Below, one piece after another: positions 34,931 through 43,689 of a stretch of 64,000 nt of DNA. The translations under genes and the position numbers were made by a program. A model generated the notes under the pieces. That model searched no databases. It worked only from the letters and a program-made list of their open reading frames with translations, and was not told the DNA's origin. Location: assembly GCF_039528175.1 (NCBI RefSeq), contig NZ_BAAALH010000002.1, positions 1 to 64,000 on the forward strand, in the 5' to 3' direction. The number at the start of each line of letters is the position of its first letter. Positions within the stretch are counted from its first letter, which is position 1. The stretch is from Citricoccus alkalitolerans (GTDB taxonomy: Bacteria > Actinomycetota > Actinomycetes > Actinomycetales > Micrococcaceae).

Positions 34931-35241
34931 CTAGGTCCGATTTGTGGCCGGACTGTGGCCATTGGTCCTGGACGCCGCCCGGGGAATCATGCCGGCGCGC
35001 TGCTCTGCAGCCGCCTCCCCGACGCCCGGCAGCAGGTGGCCGTAGGTGTCCACGGTGAGCTTGATCGTGCTGTGCCTCAACACCTTGGACACCACGGCGA
35101 CGTCCACGCCGGCCGCGATCATCAGCGACGCGGTGCCGTGCCGCAGATCGTGCAGCCGGACGCGCCGCAGTGGCTTCTGAGCGCCTTGGGGCTTCTGTGG
35201 GCCCACCGGCACAGTCACGCCGTCCTGCAGGAGACCACCCG
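34931..35241 (-). pseudogene. Tyrosine recombinase (integrase), C-terminal fragment
   Basis: Only about the last 95-100 residues remain. They show the catalytic Arg-His box RLHDLRHGTASLMIAAG, the downstream His region VSKVLRHSTIKLTVDTYGHLL (with a His and the nucleophile Tyr region of the family), and a tail ending GHSPATNRT. The N-terminal arm-binding and core-binding domains and the first catalytic Arg are missing; sequence switches to an unrelated plus-strand gene at about 35241. Location and orientation next to the tRNA att site are those of the enzyme that inserted the island. Not functional as it stands. Confidence 0.85.
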
Positions 35242-36066
35242 ATGAACACAATGCAGGTAGACCTCAACAATCTCCGCCCCGTCGTCGCTGCCATGGTCCG
35301 CCAGTACGGCGGACCCATCCAAGACATCGACGCCCTGTTGCAAGAGACCTGGCTGTCCCTTCAGAGCGTGAGGTTCGACCCGACCCGCGGCGACTGGCCC
35401 ACGCTATGCCGCGTAGTGGCCCGACGCCGAGCCCATGACTACTACCGGAAGACCGCGAACAACGGATCACAATGCAACGGAGGCAAAGCTGACAGCCTCG
35501 AAGCCATCACCGCTACTCGAGGAGACCCACACTTCGGCGGCAGCGTGGACGACGACACCAGGCGCGTGGACGACGCCGACGAACTCCGGCACGTGCTCGA
35601 AGTCCTACACCTCGTCCAGAACGCGCTCGGAATGGACGAGGGACGGGTCCAGACCTTCCTGCGCCTGCACCTGATCTACGACGGAGACACCACGGCGGCC
35701 AGCACAGACCTCGGCATCTCAGCCAATGCCCTCCGGGCATCCTCTCGGGACGTCATCGCCTTGGCCCAGGTCGTCCGCGCAGCTCTGGACTCCACCGACC
35801 GGACCCCGTCCATAGTCGCCACGGTGGCCAGTGTGCCCAGCGCGATCGGCCGGCATGCTCCGGCATATCTCAGCACAGCGCAGAGGGCCGGTGGCGTCAC
35901 CGCGGTGGATGCGCACACGCTGGCCAAGGCCACCGGGTCGCCGTTCAACACCGTCCGCCAGTACTGGGCTCGGCTCCGGGAACTCTCGCGGGCGGCGGCG
36001 TGGACCTTCGAATACCAAGGCCGGCCCGCCATGGACCATGACCAGCTGTTCCCCGGGGGCCTGTGA
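35242..36066 (+). CDS. Sigma-70-like (ECF-type) regulator
   Basis: This 274-residue protein starts MNTMQVDLNNLRPVVAAMVR after GGAG. About residues 10-72 look like sigma region 2 (PIQDIDALLQETWLSL, DPTRGDWPTLCRVVARRRAHDYYRK). About 130-180 look like region 4 (RVQTFLRLHLIYDGDTTAASTDLGISANALRASSRD). The C-terminal third has another helix-turn-helix-like stretch (LAKATGSPFNTVRQYWARLRE). It may direct transcription of island genes. Followed by a coupled small membrane gene. Family-level call only; a role as another kind of DNA-binding regulator is possible. Confidence 0.6.
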   Translation: MNTMQVDLNNLRPVVAAMVRQYGGPIQDIDALLQETWLSLQSVRFDPTRGDWPTLCRVVARRRAHDYYRKTANNGSQCNGGKADSLEAITATRGDPHFGGSVDDDTRRVDDADELRHVLEVLHLVQNALGMDEGRVQTFLRLHLIYDGDTTAASTDLGISANALRASSRDVIALAQVVRAALDSTDRTPSIVATVASVPSAIGRHAPAYLSTAQRAGGVTAVDAHTLAKATGSPFNTVRQYWARLRELSRAAAWTFEYQGRPAMDHDQLFPGGL

Positions 36067-36287
36067 TGCTCCGCCGGTTCCGTCGGTCCCTACGGGTCTC
36101 TGGCCGTCGCATCCGTAGGGCCCGCAGGGTATGGGTCCGTCAGTCCGTGGACGCCAACCTGCCCGATGCTGTGACAAGCCGCGTGCCCGGGTGGGCGTCC
36201 AATGCCCGGGGGCGGGTCGTGCTGTCCGTGCTGGCCGTCGTCGTACTGCTCGGCTGGCTTCTGCTGATGCTGCTCATCACCCTGTAG
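36066..36287 (+). CDS. Small basic membrane protein
   Basis: This 73-residue protein has an Arg-rich N-terminus (MLRRFRRSLRVSGRRIRRAR) and one strong C-terminal transmembrane helix (VVLSVLAVVVLLGWLLLMLL). Its ATG overlaps the stop of the sigma-like gene (TGATG), so they form an operon and it might act on that regulator. No family recognised. Confidence 0.6.
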   Translation: MLRRFRRSLRVSGRRIRRARRVWVRQSVDANLPDAVTSRVPGWASNARGRVVLSVLAVVVLLGWLLLMLLITL

Positions 36288-36362
36288 ACCCCCACAGGCA
36301 TCTAGTCACCAGACCTCAGAAGGCACCGACCGACGCCCCGAACATGACTCCCAGCCCTGCCC

Positions 36363-36393
36363 CTAAAAGCCGGACCTGCGGCCCTACTTTTAG
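36363..36393 (+). terminator. Hairpin after the sigma-like operon
   Basis: Arms CTAAAAG (36363-36369) and CTTTTAG (36387-36393) enclose a G/C-rich 17-base segment with some further pairing. It may end the sigma-like/small-membrane operon. Weak without a T run. Confidence 0.35.
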
Positions 36394-36423
36394 CAGGCAC
36401 CACCAACACCAAGATTATTCAGC

Positions 36424-36488
36424 ACACGTCTGGCACCAAGGTGCACTCCGTCTCGTTTTGTCCGCGACGGTGTAACGGGTGCCCGTTA
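36424..36488 (+). repeat. 65-bp repeat, forward copy (control region of zinc-knuckle gene)
   Basis: Matches the reverse complement of 43264-43328 at 60 of 65 positions. It includes CACCAAGGTG, a CCGTC/GACGG inverted pair and the operator palindrome at 36472-36489. Here it lies directly upstream of an intact gene; the other copy lies upstream of a decayed one. Confidence 0.9.
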
Positions 36489-36489
36489 C
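36472..36489 (+). promoter_or_regulatory. Operator-like palindrome before zinc-knuckle gene
   Basis: GTAACGGG-TG-CCCGTTAC is a perfect 8+2+8 inverted repeat that ends 11 bases before the ATG and abuts the GGAAGGA ribosome-binding site. A repressor bound here would block translation start or transcription. The copy at 43263-43280 has one changed base in the arm. The protein that binds is unknown; autoregulation is a guess. Confidence 0.6.
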
Positions 36490-36500
36490 GGAAGGACCCC

Positions 36501-37076
36501 ATGGCCAAGGCCCGCCGCTCCTCTCCCCGTCGTCCTCTCGCCGTCCGCTGCGCGTGGTGTGACGAGCCATTGCCCGACCCGTCCATGGGCCGCCGGTACT
36601 GCTCCGACGCACACCGCCAAGCGGCGTACCGGGCCCGACGCCGGTCCGTCCTCCAGGGATCCGAAGTGGACCAGCTGCGGGCACAGCTCCGGTCCCTAGA
36701 GGACGACCGGCGCCTGTTAGAGCTCCAGCTGCAGGGCGCCGAGTCAAGGGCGGCAGAGGCGGCCAGAGACGCGGAGCAGTACGCCACCATATGGGAGGGA
36801 GTGGTGCGGTCAAACGGCCAGCTGGTGTCCTCCCTCGCGGCCTCGGAAGAGCAAGCCGAGAAGCTACGGACAGAACTGGAGACGTCGGGCGTCCGGCACG
36901 CCTACCGCTACGGATACGAGAAAGGGCACATGGACGCTGGGAAGCAAATGTCCCGGCGGGAGGACGTGGACGACCTGACCGCCTACGCGCAGCTGGCCGG
37001 ACATGTGGAAGGGTACGAGGACGGATCCCATGGGCGGCCGAAACTGACAATCAAGGACATGCTCCCAAGAGGCTAG
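36501..37076 (+). CDS. Zinc-knuckle, coiled-coil DNA-binding-type protein
   Basis: This 191-residue protein starts MAKARRSSPRRPLAVRCAWC after GGAAGGA. A probable zinc knuckle (Cys17, Cys20, Cys34, His38) with GRRYCSDAHRQAAYRARRR is followed by a long predicted coiled coil (about 58-125) and a short Gly/Tyr/Asp-rich C-terminus. Similar Cys-Cys-Cys-His proteins with the YCSDxxRQAAYRxRR signature occur in actinobacterial plasmids and phages without a firm role. A decayed relative lies inverted at 43120-43252. Confidence 0.65.
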   Translation: MAKARRSSPRRPLAVRCAWCDEPLPDPSMGRRYCSDAHRQAAYRARRRSVLQGSEVDQLRAQLRSLEDDRRLLELQLQGAESRAAEAARDAEQYATIWEGVVRSNGQLVSSLAASEEQAEKLRTELETSGVRHAYRYGYEKGHMDAGKQMSRREDVDDLTAYAQLAGHVEGYEDGSHGRPKLTIKDMLPRG

Positions 37077-37301
37077 AGCGGCTGCCGCAGGGGGCGTAAG
37101 CGTAACCTCTCGCTACGGGCCGCAACACCACAAGAGGGAAACTGCCCTCGGTCAACCGGCATGTCTCGGCATTGACCGAACCTACGGAAAAACGATACCT
37201 ACCCGGTGGTCACCGAGACACTGAGCTGCCGGGCACACCCAGCGCGATGATCGCGTCATTTGCGTCTCCCGTGGGCACCAATCACGCTCAATTGCTCGCT
37301 T

Positions 37302-37610
37302 CTAGGAAGCCCAATGTCGGAAGACGGCTTGGACCTCCGCATGCCACGGCCTGTCCCCGTCCTGCCAGCCTTGACCAGGTGCGCCCGTGCTTTGATTAAC
37401 GACCAGGGCGGCAAGCGAATGCTCGTTGCGAAACTCGCAGTCGGCGGACAGGGCGTCGAGGATGTGGCGCATCTCGTTGCGTAGCGCGATGCCGTCGATG
37501 CCGAGGGCCTTCCCGAGCTCCTTGTAGGTCACGATGGAGCGCCGCATCGCGGCAACAATTAGAGCCGCTCGTGCCTGCTGCACGACTTCCGTTCTGTCCT
37601 TCTTAGCCAT
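37302..37610 (-). CDS. Small winged-helix-like protein (ALVVNxxTGxPGxGW motif)
   Basis: This 102-residue protein starts MAKKDRTEVVQQARAALIVA; the frame is open further upstream but without support. It has a helix-turn-helix-like middle (TYKELGKALGIDGIALRNEM) and SLAALVVNQSTGAPGQGW, which I recall from small proteins near restriction or mobile genes. The 225 bp between it and the zinc-knuckle gene hold nothing I can identify. Function unknown. Confidence 0.55.
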   Translation of the reverse strand: MAKKDRTEVVQQARAALIVAAMRRSIVTYKELGKALGIDGIALRNEMRHILDALSADCEFRNEHSLAALVVNQSTGAPGQGWQDGDRPWHAEVQAVFRHWAS

Positions 37611-37844
37611 GAGCACACTATGCCCGACCACAGCCCGTCGGGGCGAAAGCGCCGCCACGAGCGGAAGGATGCGCTCAGCCGCGTGAACGCGCGCCAGGCA
37701 ACTCAGCTCGCCCCGTACGAGGAACCCCTCCCGGTCCGACGATGGCCAAGACACAGTTCTCCAGGACCGGCCCGGCGAGGGATCGTCTTCCGCGTCTTTT
37801 CTTCTCCGGTCCTCTGTAGATCGTGGGTGAGGCCCATCGGCATT

Positions 37845-38435
37845 TCAGTTGGCCATCGGGAGAATCGCTTCGTCGTATACGGCTCGATGGATGGACCATC
37901 CTTGGGCGATGTTGTAGCGCACCACCGTCACGTTCCTCAGTGTGCCTTCGCCACGGAATACATAGGCGTCCAGCCAAAGGTCGGTGAGCCCCGCTGGCAA
38001 TGCCATCGGGGTTGAGGGCAAGGCGTCGGCGAGGGTCGAGTACAGGAAGTCGTCGTCTTTACCTCGCCCCCAGAGGTAAAGGTGAGTTTCAGCGGCGTTC
38101 ACTGCGCGTAGTTTATTCAGGTTTGGTTCCATCCATGGTTCGGCAAGTCGCTTCGACAGTAGCTCTACAAGCTTGTTCAGGTTGACGGAGCCGCTGTGAT
38201 GGGTAGTCTCACCGCGACGCCGGGCACGCACTTCGGCACCGATCTCCTTAGAGGCCTCACCTGCGGTGACTTCGAGGGCGGCCCGGCGACCATCCGGATA
38301 AGTCCAGAGCCCGTCCACCATGCCGTCCCCACTTCCGGCATCGGCGTGCTCCACGCTGATCCCGAGGACCTGGCCAACGACGGCGAAGGCGATTGCCTCA
38401 TCGCTGCGAGGGGGTTTGCCGTGGGGATTACCCAT
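37845..38435 (-). CDS. Unknown partner of the DUF262 protein, possibly nuclease-like
   Basis: This 196-residue protein begins inside the end of the DUF262 gene (8-bp overlap), so it is translationally coupled to it. Residues 37-60 read DGMVDGLWTYPDGRRAALEV, with Asp41, Glu55 and Thr57 placed like the D...ExK core of a PD-(D/E)XK fold, but the Lys is replaced by Thr. The rest has no recognised motif. It could be an accessory or specificity subunit of the restriction enzyme; that is inference. Confidence 0.6.
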   Translation of the reverse strand: MGNPHGKPPRSDEAIAFAVVGQVLGISVEHADAGSGDGMVDGLWTYPDGRRAALEVTAGEASKEIGAEVRARRRGETTHHSGSVNLNKLVELLSKRLAEPWMEPNLNKLRAVNAAETHLYLWGRGKDDDFLYSTLADALPSTPMALPAGLTDLWLDAYVFRGEGTLRNVTVVRYNIAQGWSIHRAVYDEAILPMAN

Positions 38436-40311
38436 GGATCGTCTTCACCTCCCGTCCCGGATGAGGCCAAACCCGACAAAGGAGCTCCGTGAGTCTGACC
38501 GATCGGGTGCGAATGTCGGCTTCTGTCCAGCCAGCGGGGTGGTCATCGATGATGTCCCGGCTCAGGAGCAACACGCTGTATTTGTTGAGCAAGGATCGCT
38601 TTCCAAGCCCCCGGTTCCCGCCCGTGGTCTTCAGCCCGGCGGTCTCCGCATCAGTCCAAGGCCGATGCGACAACGTGCCATTGAGCTCAGAGGTAACCAG
38701 TGTGAGATTACCGAGGGTGTTGACGAGCTTGTCGCGTTCAGCTGCTTCCTCGACGGGGAGCCTGGGCTCGGGATCCCAGTGACTTCGCCAGGCTTGCGGC
38801 ATGACATGCTCCACCGACAGCTTGGGCGGGACGGTAACCGCTTCGTGGCGCTGAGTGCGCATCTGGAGCTCGATGGCTTCCAGGACGACCCGGAGCCGGG
38901 ACTGACGGACGTTGCCATACAGCCTGGTCGTCGGCAGCCCTTCCAGCATCTCGGCATCGGTAGGCCATAAACGTGCATCGGAGGACTGCCCGACCAGGTA
39001 GTCACGGACAGCCACTCCCACATTCTCGACGGGAGTCCCCTCGAGGGTCGCCAAGACGGCAACCATCATCTTGTTAACATCCTTCATCGTGCTGCGCAAC
39101 AAAGTGCGCCGCACCACCCAACTCTCCAACGCGCCCAGGGCGATAGCGATCTGATCCCCGGGCACCTTGTGGTTCTTCGACAGCATCCACAACAGTAGCG
39201 GCGTCGTCGAGGCCTGCTCCAGGGCTTCGACCACACGCCCGTAGAACCTGCCTTCGACCGTGTCCTTGGACAGCTGGGCGAAGTTCCGGAAGGTATCGGC
39301 GTCCTGACGGAGCTCACCGAGCAGCCTCTCGGCCGATGCGGCATCGGCCATCAACGGCTTCGCATAGGCAACAAACACGCGGAAGACCTCGTCGGTCAGG
39401 ACCTCCTCGCGCCGGCGCATCGTCAACCAGTACTGCAGGAAGATATCGATCCGGGAACGAGTGTGCCGCCCCTGGGTGATCTCATCCCTCCACCAGGCCT
39501 CGTCGAAGTCGGCCCAGTACTGCTCCGGCCAGGACTCCACATCGGCGTGGACCTGCTCGCCGATCTGGAAGATCCAGTTTTTAATCAGGTCGGCCTTCAG
39601 CAGCGGGGTTCCCCGGTCGTTGAGGGTCTCGAAAATGACCTGGTCGTCGTCATGGCCGGCCAAGTTGATCGCGACAACATAGAGCCGAGACTGGACCACG
39701 TCGGCCAAGGCCGAGACGCGCGCCTTCTGGTCGCCTACGACATCCTCTCCCTCGTCGAGAACGCCGTCGAGCCACTTGCCGACTTCGGTACGGAAGAAGC
39801 CATGAGCCTCAACAATTAGATGCTCGCCCGGGGGCGGTTCCTTGCCGTCCATGGCGGATTCGAAGGCCACCCGGTCCGCCCGCGACGGCCAGAGCTTAAA
39901 CCGTTCCGGCTTGCCGGCAAAGCGCTTGGCCTGGTTGAGAATCAGTTCTTCGATGGCCTCCGCTTCCTCCTCGTGGCCTCGCTCGAAGATAGCCTCGTGA
40001 ACGGCATCGAGCATGATCTGCAACGTGGTGCTGCGTTGTTGGCCATCGATGACCGACTGGCGCGTCACGTCTCCAGCAGCCGCGGACTTGAGTTTGAACA
40101 CCACAGCCCCCAGGAAGTGCCCACCCAGCCCGTCGAGTGCTGCTTCATCATTTTCGGCGCGGATAACCTTCTCAGCTATGCGTCGCACGTCCTGCCACAG
40201 GGGTTGCCACTGTTCCTCCCGCGTCCAGACGTAAGGACGCTGAAATGCCGGAATCTCGTAATGCACGGTGGTTCCGAACAACTCCCGCGGGTTTAACGCA
40301 TCAGCCTTCAT
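38428..40311 (-). CDS. GmrSD-type DUF262/DUF1524 restriction protein
   Basis: This 627-residue protein joins both halves of a type IV (modification-dependent) restriction system. The N-terminal DUF262 ParB/sulfiredoxin-like NTPase part has IPAFQRPYVWTREEQW (about 20-35), HFLGAVVFK and VIDGQQRSTTLQIM (DGQQR at 89-93). The C-terminal DUF1524 HNH part has VEHVMPQAW (about 500) and NTLGNLTLVTSELNGTLSH (about 532-550). GmrSD cuts glucosylated hydroxymethylcytosine DNA of T-even phages, but many DUF262 proteins act on other modified or unmodified phage DNA. Its own partner gene overlaps its stop. Confidence 0.88.
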   Translation of the reverse strand: MKADALNPRELFGTTVHYEIPAFQRPYVWTREEQWQPLWQDVRRIAEKVIRAENDEAALDGLGGHFLGAVVFKLKSAAAGDVTRQSVIDGQQRSTTLQIMLDAVHEAIFERGHEEEAEAIEELILNQAKRFAGKPERFKLWPSRADRVAFESAMDGKEPPPGEHLIVEAHGFFRTEVGKWLDGVLDEGEDVVGDQKARVSALADVVQSRLYVVAINLAGHDDDQVIFETLNDRGTPLLKADLIKNWIFQIGEQVHADVESWPEQYWADFDEAWWRDEITQGRHTRSRIDIFLQYWLTMRRREEVLTDEVFRVFVAYAKPLMADAASAERLLGELRQDADTFRNFAQLSKDTVEGRFYGRVVEALEQASTTPLLLWMLSKNHKVPGDQIAIALGALESWVVRRTLLRSTMKDVNKMMVAVLATLEGTPVENVGVAVRDYLVGQSSDARLWPTDAEMLEGLPTTRLYGNVRQSRLRVVLEAIELQMRTQRHEAVTVPPKLSVEHVMPQAWRSHWDPEPRLPVEEAAERDKLVNTLGNLTLVTSELNGTLSHRPWTDAETAGLKTTGGNRGLGKRSLLNKYSVLLLSRDIIDDHPAGWTEADIRTRSVRLTELLCRVWPHPGREVKTIHG

Positions 40312-40603
40312 CGACCAGTCCCTTCGCCCATAGCATTCAGGCCAGACTAGTCAGCACGTAGCGACTAATGGGAACGCGGATCCAGAAGGATACCGGTGCC
40401 CGGCCGAGGAACGGCGTACGGTCCCGCCTCCTTTAGGCAGGCGAACGCGGCGTGTGTGACAGTTCTTGCCCGCAAGCGGATCGACAAGGGGAACGTGCAC
40501 ACAGAGATCTCCGTCGCGATCTACATAAAAAAAGCTCCAAGGGGCTCGATTCCGACGTGATCGCGTGCCGATGACGCGAAGGGTGACTTCACTGCTTGCA
40601 CCG

Positions 40604-42139
40604 TTACCGGTCCAGATCGCAGACGCGCTCTAGGACAGAGTCCGGACATCCCAAGAGGCGCAGAGCCTGTGCGCGCACGATGCGCTCGAGCACCCGAACC
40701 GCCTCATTGAGGTCGTAAGCGTCGAAGCCCTTGTTGCCGTGTGCCAGATCATTGCGGACTCGACTCAGCGCGTATGCGACGCGCTGTATCTCTGGGCCCT
40801 GGGCCTCGGACAGGTACTCCGCCAACAGATTGCAGTCGGATAGACGCGGAGTCAGATCCACAGGCAATCTCCCCAGCAGGTGGCGCAGCGCTTCGTCGAG
40901 CCCGCGCAGCGGCTGCTTGGCCAAGTTCCTCTTGACGAATTTCAATTGACGAGAATCCAAAGTGTCGGCACCCTTGAGCGCCTCGATCAGCGCCTTGCGT
41001 TCCTCGGTGTGACGTTCCTTTCGCTCGGCGTAAGCAGCAGCGGTCTCATGCCCGTGCAGCCCCTCCAATGCCTGTATCAGTAAAAGGAAGCGGGAGCGGG
41101 GGTGCTCGTCGGTCGCCGATAGCATCGCCCCGTAGGTCTCGATGAGCGGATGGTGATCGTCTTCAAGTTTTTGCCAACGTCTGATCATGTCGAGCAGGGA
41201 TAGGCCATCGACGGCGATATGCACTGATGTCGAAGCCTTGCGCACCGATGTTTGGTCGGACTGATACGGCTTCTGCGTGATTCCGGACCCGTAGACCTGG
41301 CGACCACGGTGTTTCCGTGTACCGCGTACATCACCGCTGGTCGGATGGACCGCCAGATAGGTCAGCGGTTGCGCATCCCCCGTTGCGATCGAAGCGATAC
41401 GTCGAAGAGGAACGATCCACCGGTCCACCCATTCGCGCACCGAGAGTGCCTCTCGCGACTCGATCCGCACGACCGGGCTCACGACGAACCTGAACGCATA
41501 TGGGTTACCGATGCTGACGCCTGCAACGTACTCCAGCAAAACGGTGACATCGTCATCTCTCCACTCCTGAGACGATTCAGGATTGCCAGACACGGTCCAC
41601 TCACCGGCCAGGTGTCGAGCCTCGCTATCTTTCGGAAACGTCCACCCTGAGAAGGGCGAGGCGCCTGCAACTGCATCGAGCGCGCCAACCTGCGCGGTCA
41701 CACGCGTGTAGGTCGGGACCACGGATTGGTTAGCTGCTTGCTCCTCATCCCGCGGATCCCCACCGAAGTTCCAACCGAATCCTTGGGACCCCGAGGGCAC
41801 GCCAACAGTGGCCGAGCCCGCGTTGATGCGGCCATGCTCCGCAGACCAATAAGTGATCGAGACATCGACCAGGTCCACGTCGTAACCATTGGCGAGACGA
41901 GCACGTAGATGGGGCAGCTGGACTTCCTGAGGGAAGCCGGCACTACGCCGCCCCGCATCAGTCTCGGTCCAACGAATCGGGAGGTCTCCGTGAACCGAAC
42001 CAGTGGGGGGACGATCCCCCTGGAGATCAAGAGCCCCGGCGCACTCGCTTTCGACCTCGCCAAGGCCAGGCAGTAGCCATGTGCACAGGTACTCGTCAGG
42101 CTCCACGAGTAGTTTTAAGGGCGGCTTCTCTTCTACCAT
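40604..42139 (-). CDS. ApeA-like HEPN RNase, anti-phage abortive-infection protein
   Basis: This 511-residue protein has a long beta-rich N-terminal part (about 1-300) like ApeA_NTD proteins and a C-terminal helical HEPN domain. The HEPN RNase motif Rx4H is present as RNDLAH (Arg462, His467). ApeA-type proteins act alone as anti-phage defenders in experiments on related genes, probably by cutting RNA on infection. The gene stands alone, with 292 bp to the DUF262 gene and 307 bp to the plus-strand membrane gene. The HEPN call is firm; ApeA membership is a family guess. Confidence 0.75.
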   Translation of the reverse strand: MVEEKPPLKLLVEPDEYLCTWLLPGLGEVESECAGALDLQGDRPPTGSVHGDLPIRWTETDAGRRSAGFPQEVQLPHLRARLANGYDVDLVDVSITYWSAEHGRINAGSATVGVPSGSQGFGWNFGGDPRDEEQAANQSVVPTYTRVTAQVGALDAVAGASPFSGWTFPKDSEARHLAGEWTVSGNPESSQEWRDDDVTVLLEYVAGVSIGNPYAFRFVVSPVVRIESREALSVREWVDRWIVPLRRIASIATGDAQPLTYLAVHPTSGDVRGTRKHRGRQVYGSGITQKPYQSDQTSVRKASTSVHIAVDGLSLLDMIRRWQKLEDDHHPLIETYGAMLSATDEHPRSRFLLLIQALEGLHGHETAAAYAERKERHTEERKALIEALKGADTLDSRQLKFVKRNLAKQPLRGLDEALRHLLGRLPVDLTPRLSDCNLLAEYLSEAQGPEIQRVAYALSRVRNDLAHGNKGFDAYDLNEAVRVLERIVRAQALRLLGCPDSVLERVCDLDR

Positions 42140-42446
42140 CCGGTTATCTTAAGAGCCCCACGGCTGTGCCCCTCTGTGCTTCCTCGAGGCAGAACTTTGC
42201 AATCCGATCGTCTACGTCGTGATCGCTCGCGTTCAAATGCGAAAACAAGGGGCACCAAATCGGGGCCACTTTGGTGTGAGGAGCAGATCCAGACCGATTT
42301 CAACTGACTCTGCGCCCACTGGTCGACACCCACGGTGAATCCCTGGTCGAAGGCAGCGCATCCGGGACACTAGGAGTTCATAAGACGCCTTGATCCGGCA
42401 GGACTATAAACCTGACGGTTGCACAACGAAAGTAGATCTAGCACTA
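42140..42446. other. Intergenic region between HEPN gene and membrane-protein gene
   Basis: A 307-bp divergent region, visibly less G/C-rich than the chromosome. It must hold the promoters of both neighbours, but I see no hexamer pair or palindrome good enough to call. An in-frame TTG at 42390 could extend the membrane protein by 19 residues. Confidence 0.4.
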
Positions 42447-42881
42447 ATGGGTTTTTTTCTGTTTCGCCCGCGGCCGTCAGTTCTTCATCTGCAGAGAGCA
42501 GTACAGGACCTAGAAAGAGCCGCATCCGAGCTGGATAGCGCCAAACAGGCCTTTATCGACGCAACGCCTAAGCCAGTCGCAAAGATGAGCTGGTGGTGGG
42601 GAGTGGCAACTTTTGCCGTGTTCGGGGGAGCCATTATCTTAATGGGCCATGTCCTAGGGGGAGTGCCGCCCATTTTAGGAATCAATCTCGGCTACGAGGC
42701 AGCTGGCGCTTGGCTTGGCCTGCCCTTTGCGTTCGTGGGCATCATGGCTGCTATCTTCGATATCTTCCACACGCAGGCTCCTCACCGAGTGCCCGCTGTC
42801 CTGCCCAAACTAGTCCTATACGTTGCCGCACTGGTCGGATTGATCCAATTGGTCGTCGCTGCAATTTTGGGTGAAGCTTAG
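42447..42881 (+). CDS. Unknown three-helix membrane protein
   Basis: This 144-residue protein has a soluble amphipathic start (HLQRAVQDLERAASELDSAK) then three hydrophobic segments (about 49-68, 82-106, 118-140). Base composition is lower in G/C and codon choice is less biased than in the flanking chromosome, which points to recent transfer. It faces away from the HEPN gene. Membrane proteins next to HEPN or Cap-type sensors often act as effectors, but no motif supports a specific role. Start uncertain (42447 or TTG 42390). Confidence 0.6.
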   Translation: MGFFLFRPRPSVLHLQRAVQDLERAASELDSAKQAFIDATPKPVAKMSWWWGVATFAVFGGAIILMGHVLGGVPPILGINLGYEAAGAWLGLPFAFVGIMAAIFDIFHTQAPHRVPAVLPKLVLYVAALVGLIQLVVAAILGEA

Positions 42882-43119
42882 ACAGCGGGGTGACGCTGGG
42901 AAAATAGCCTTCAAAGCGTAAGCGTCGCTGAGTATTTCACGACGACACTTTTAGCATTTTCATGACTTTTCGTCGGGTCAAGTGCGAACGCTCACCGGAC
43001 ACACCCGCAGCCAACATGAATGAACGTAGGCACGCCACTAGGGGCGTCCCGTATTCCCCGTTCGATGGCCCGTCTCGAGACGGGAGGGTATACGGCACCC
43101 TGGACCTGTCGGCCGTAGC

Positions 43120-43252
43120 TGCCGCTCCACCTACCGAATGGTTCATCAGCTGATCCTGCTCCCACCCTGTCCGGCGATGTTCCATGTACGCAGCTTGCGT
43201 GCAGCGGTCTGCGTAGTAAGCCCGGGTCGACCGCTCGACGGGCCTTGGTTAT
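43120..43252 (-). pseudogene. Decayed copy of the zinc-knuckle gene
   Basis: On the minus strand, after the 65-bp repeat, the sequence keeps step with 36501 onward: AGGACCCATAACCAAGGCCC against AGGACCCCATGGCCAAGGCC, so the start ATG has become ATA. Further on, YYADRCTQAAYMEHRR and DQL align with RYCSDAHRQAAYRARR and DQL of the intact protein. Homology fades below about 43120. The frame is not maintained. Confidence 0.75.
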
Positions 43253-43263
43253 GGGTCCTATCA

Positions 43264-43328
43264 TAACGGGCACCTGTTACACCGTCGCGGATAATACGAG
43301 ACGGAGTGCAACTTGGTGCCAGAGGTGT
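43264..43328 (-). repeat. 65-bp repeat, inverted copy
   Basis: Reverse complement matches 36424-36488 at 60 of 65 positions, including the palindrome with one arm change (GTAACAGG-TG-CCCGTTAT). It precedes the decayed zinc-knuckle copy in the same relative order as the intact pair. Confidence 0.9.
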
Positions 43329-43689
43329 GACGACTGATCTGGTGTTCCGGCACTTCGCGCAGACTGGGACGTCTGAGTCATCCGGCTGCGATCTCACCGA
43401 GGTTCAGGCTGACGGTGACCGAGAGTGAACCATGTATTGGCCCGCTGACTCGCATGGCCGATCCTGAAGACGCCCGGTTGCCCATTTCTACAAAGCGCGG
43501 CCCCGAGCTGGGTTGCACCGTTGCCGCAGCGGCACCAGTGGCGAGTCGACGGGCCGAGTAAGACGACGTGAAAGAGTCACCATAGGGCGTCCAGTTCCAC
43601 TCACACGTTCTCGACACAGCCTGTCCGCCGTCATTTTTCCCACACGCTCGGGGACATTTGAGAGCAGCGCTACCGCGGCTGAGGTGCGG

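Noticed and set aside
43378..43617. 79-codon minus-strand open frame in the decayed region
   Set aside because: No ribosome-binding site, motif or coupling; composition fits chance in noncoding DNA.
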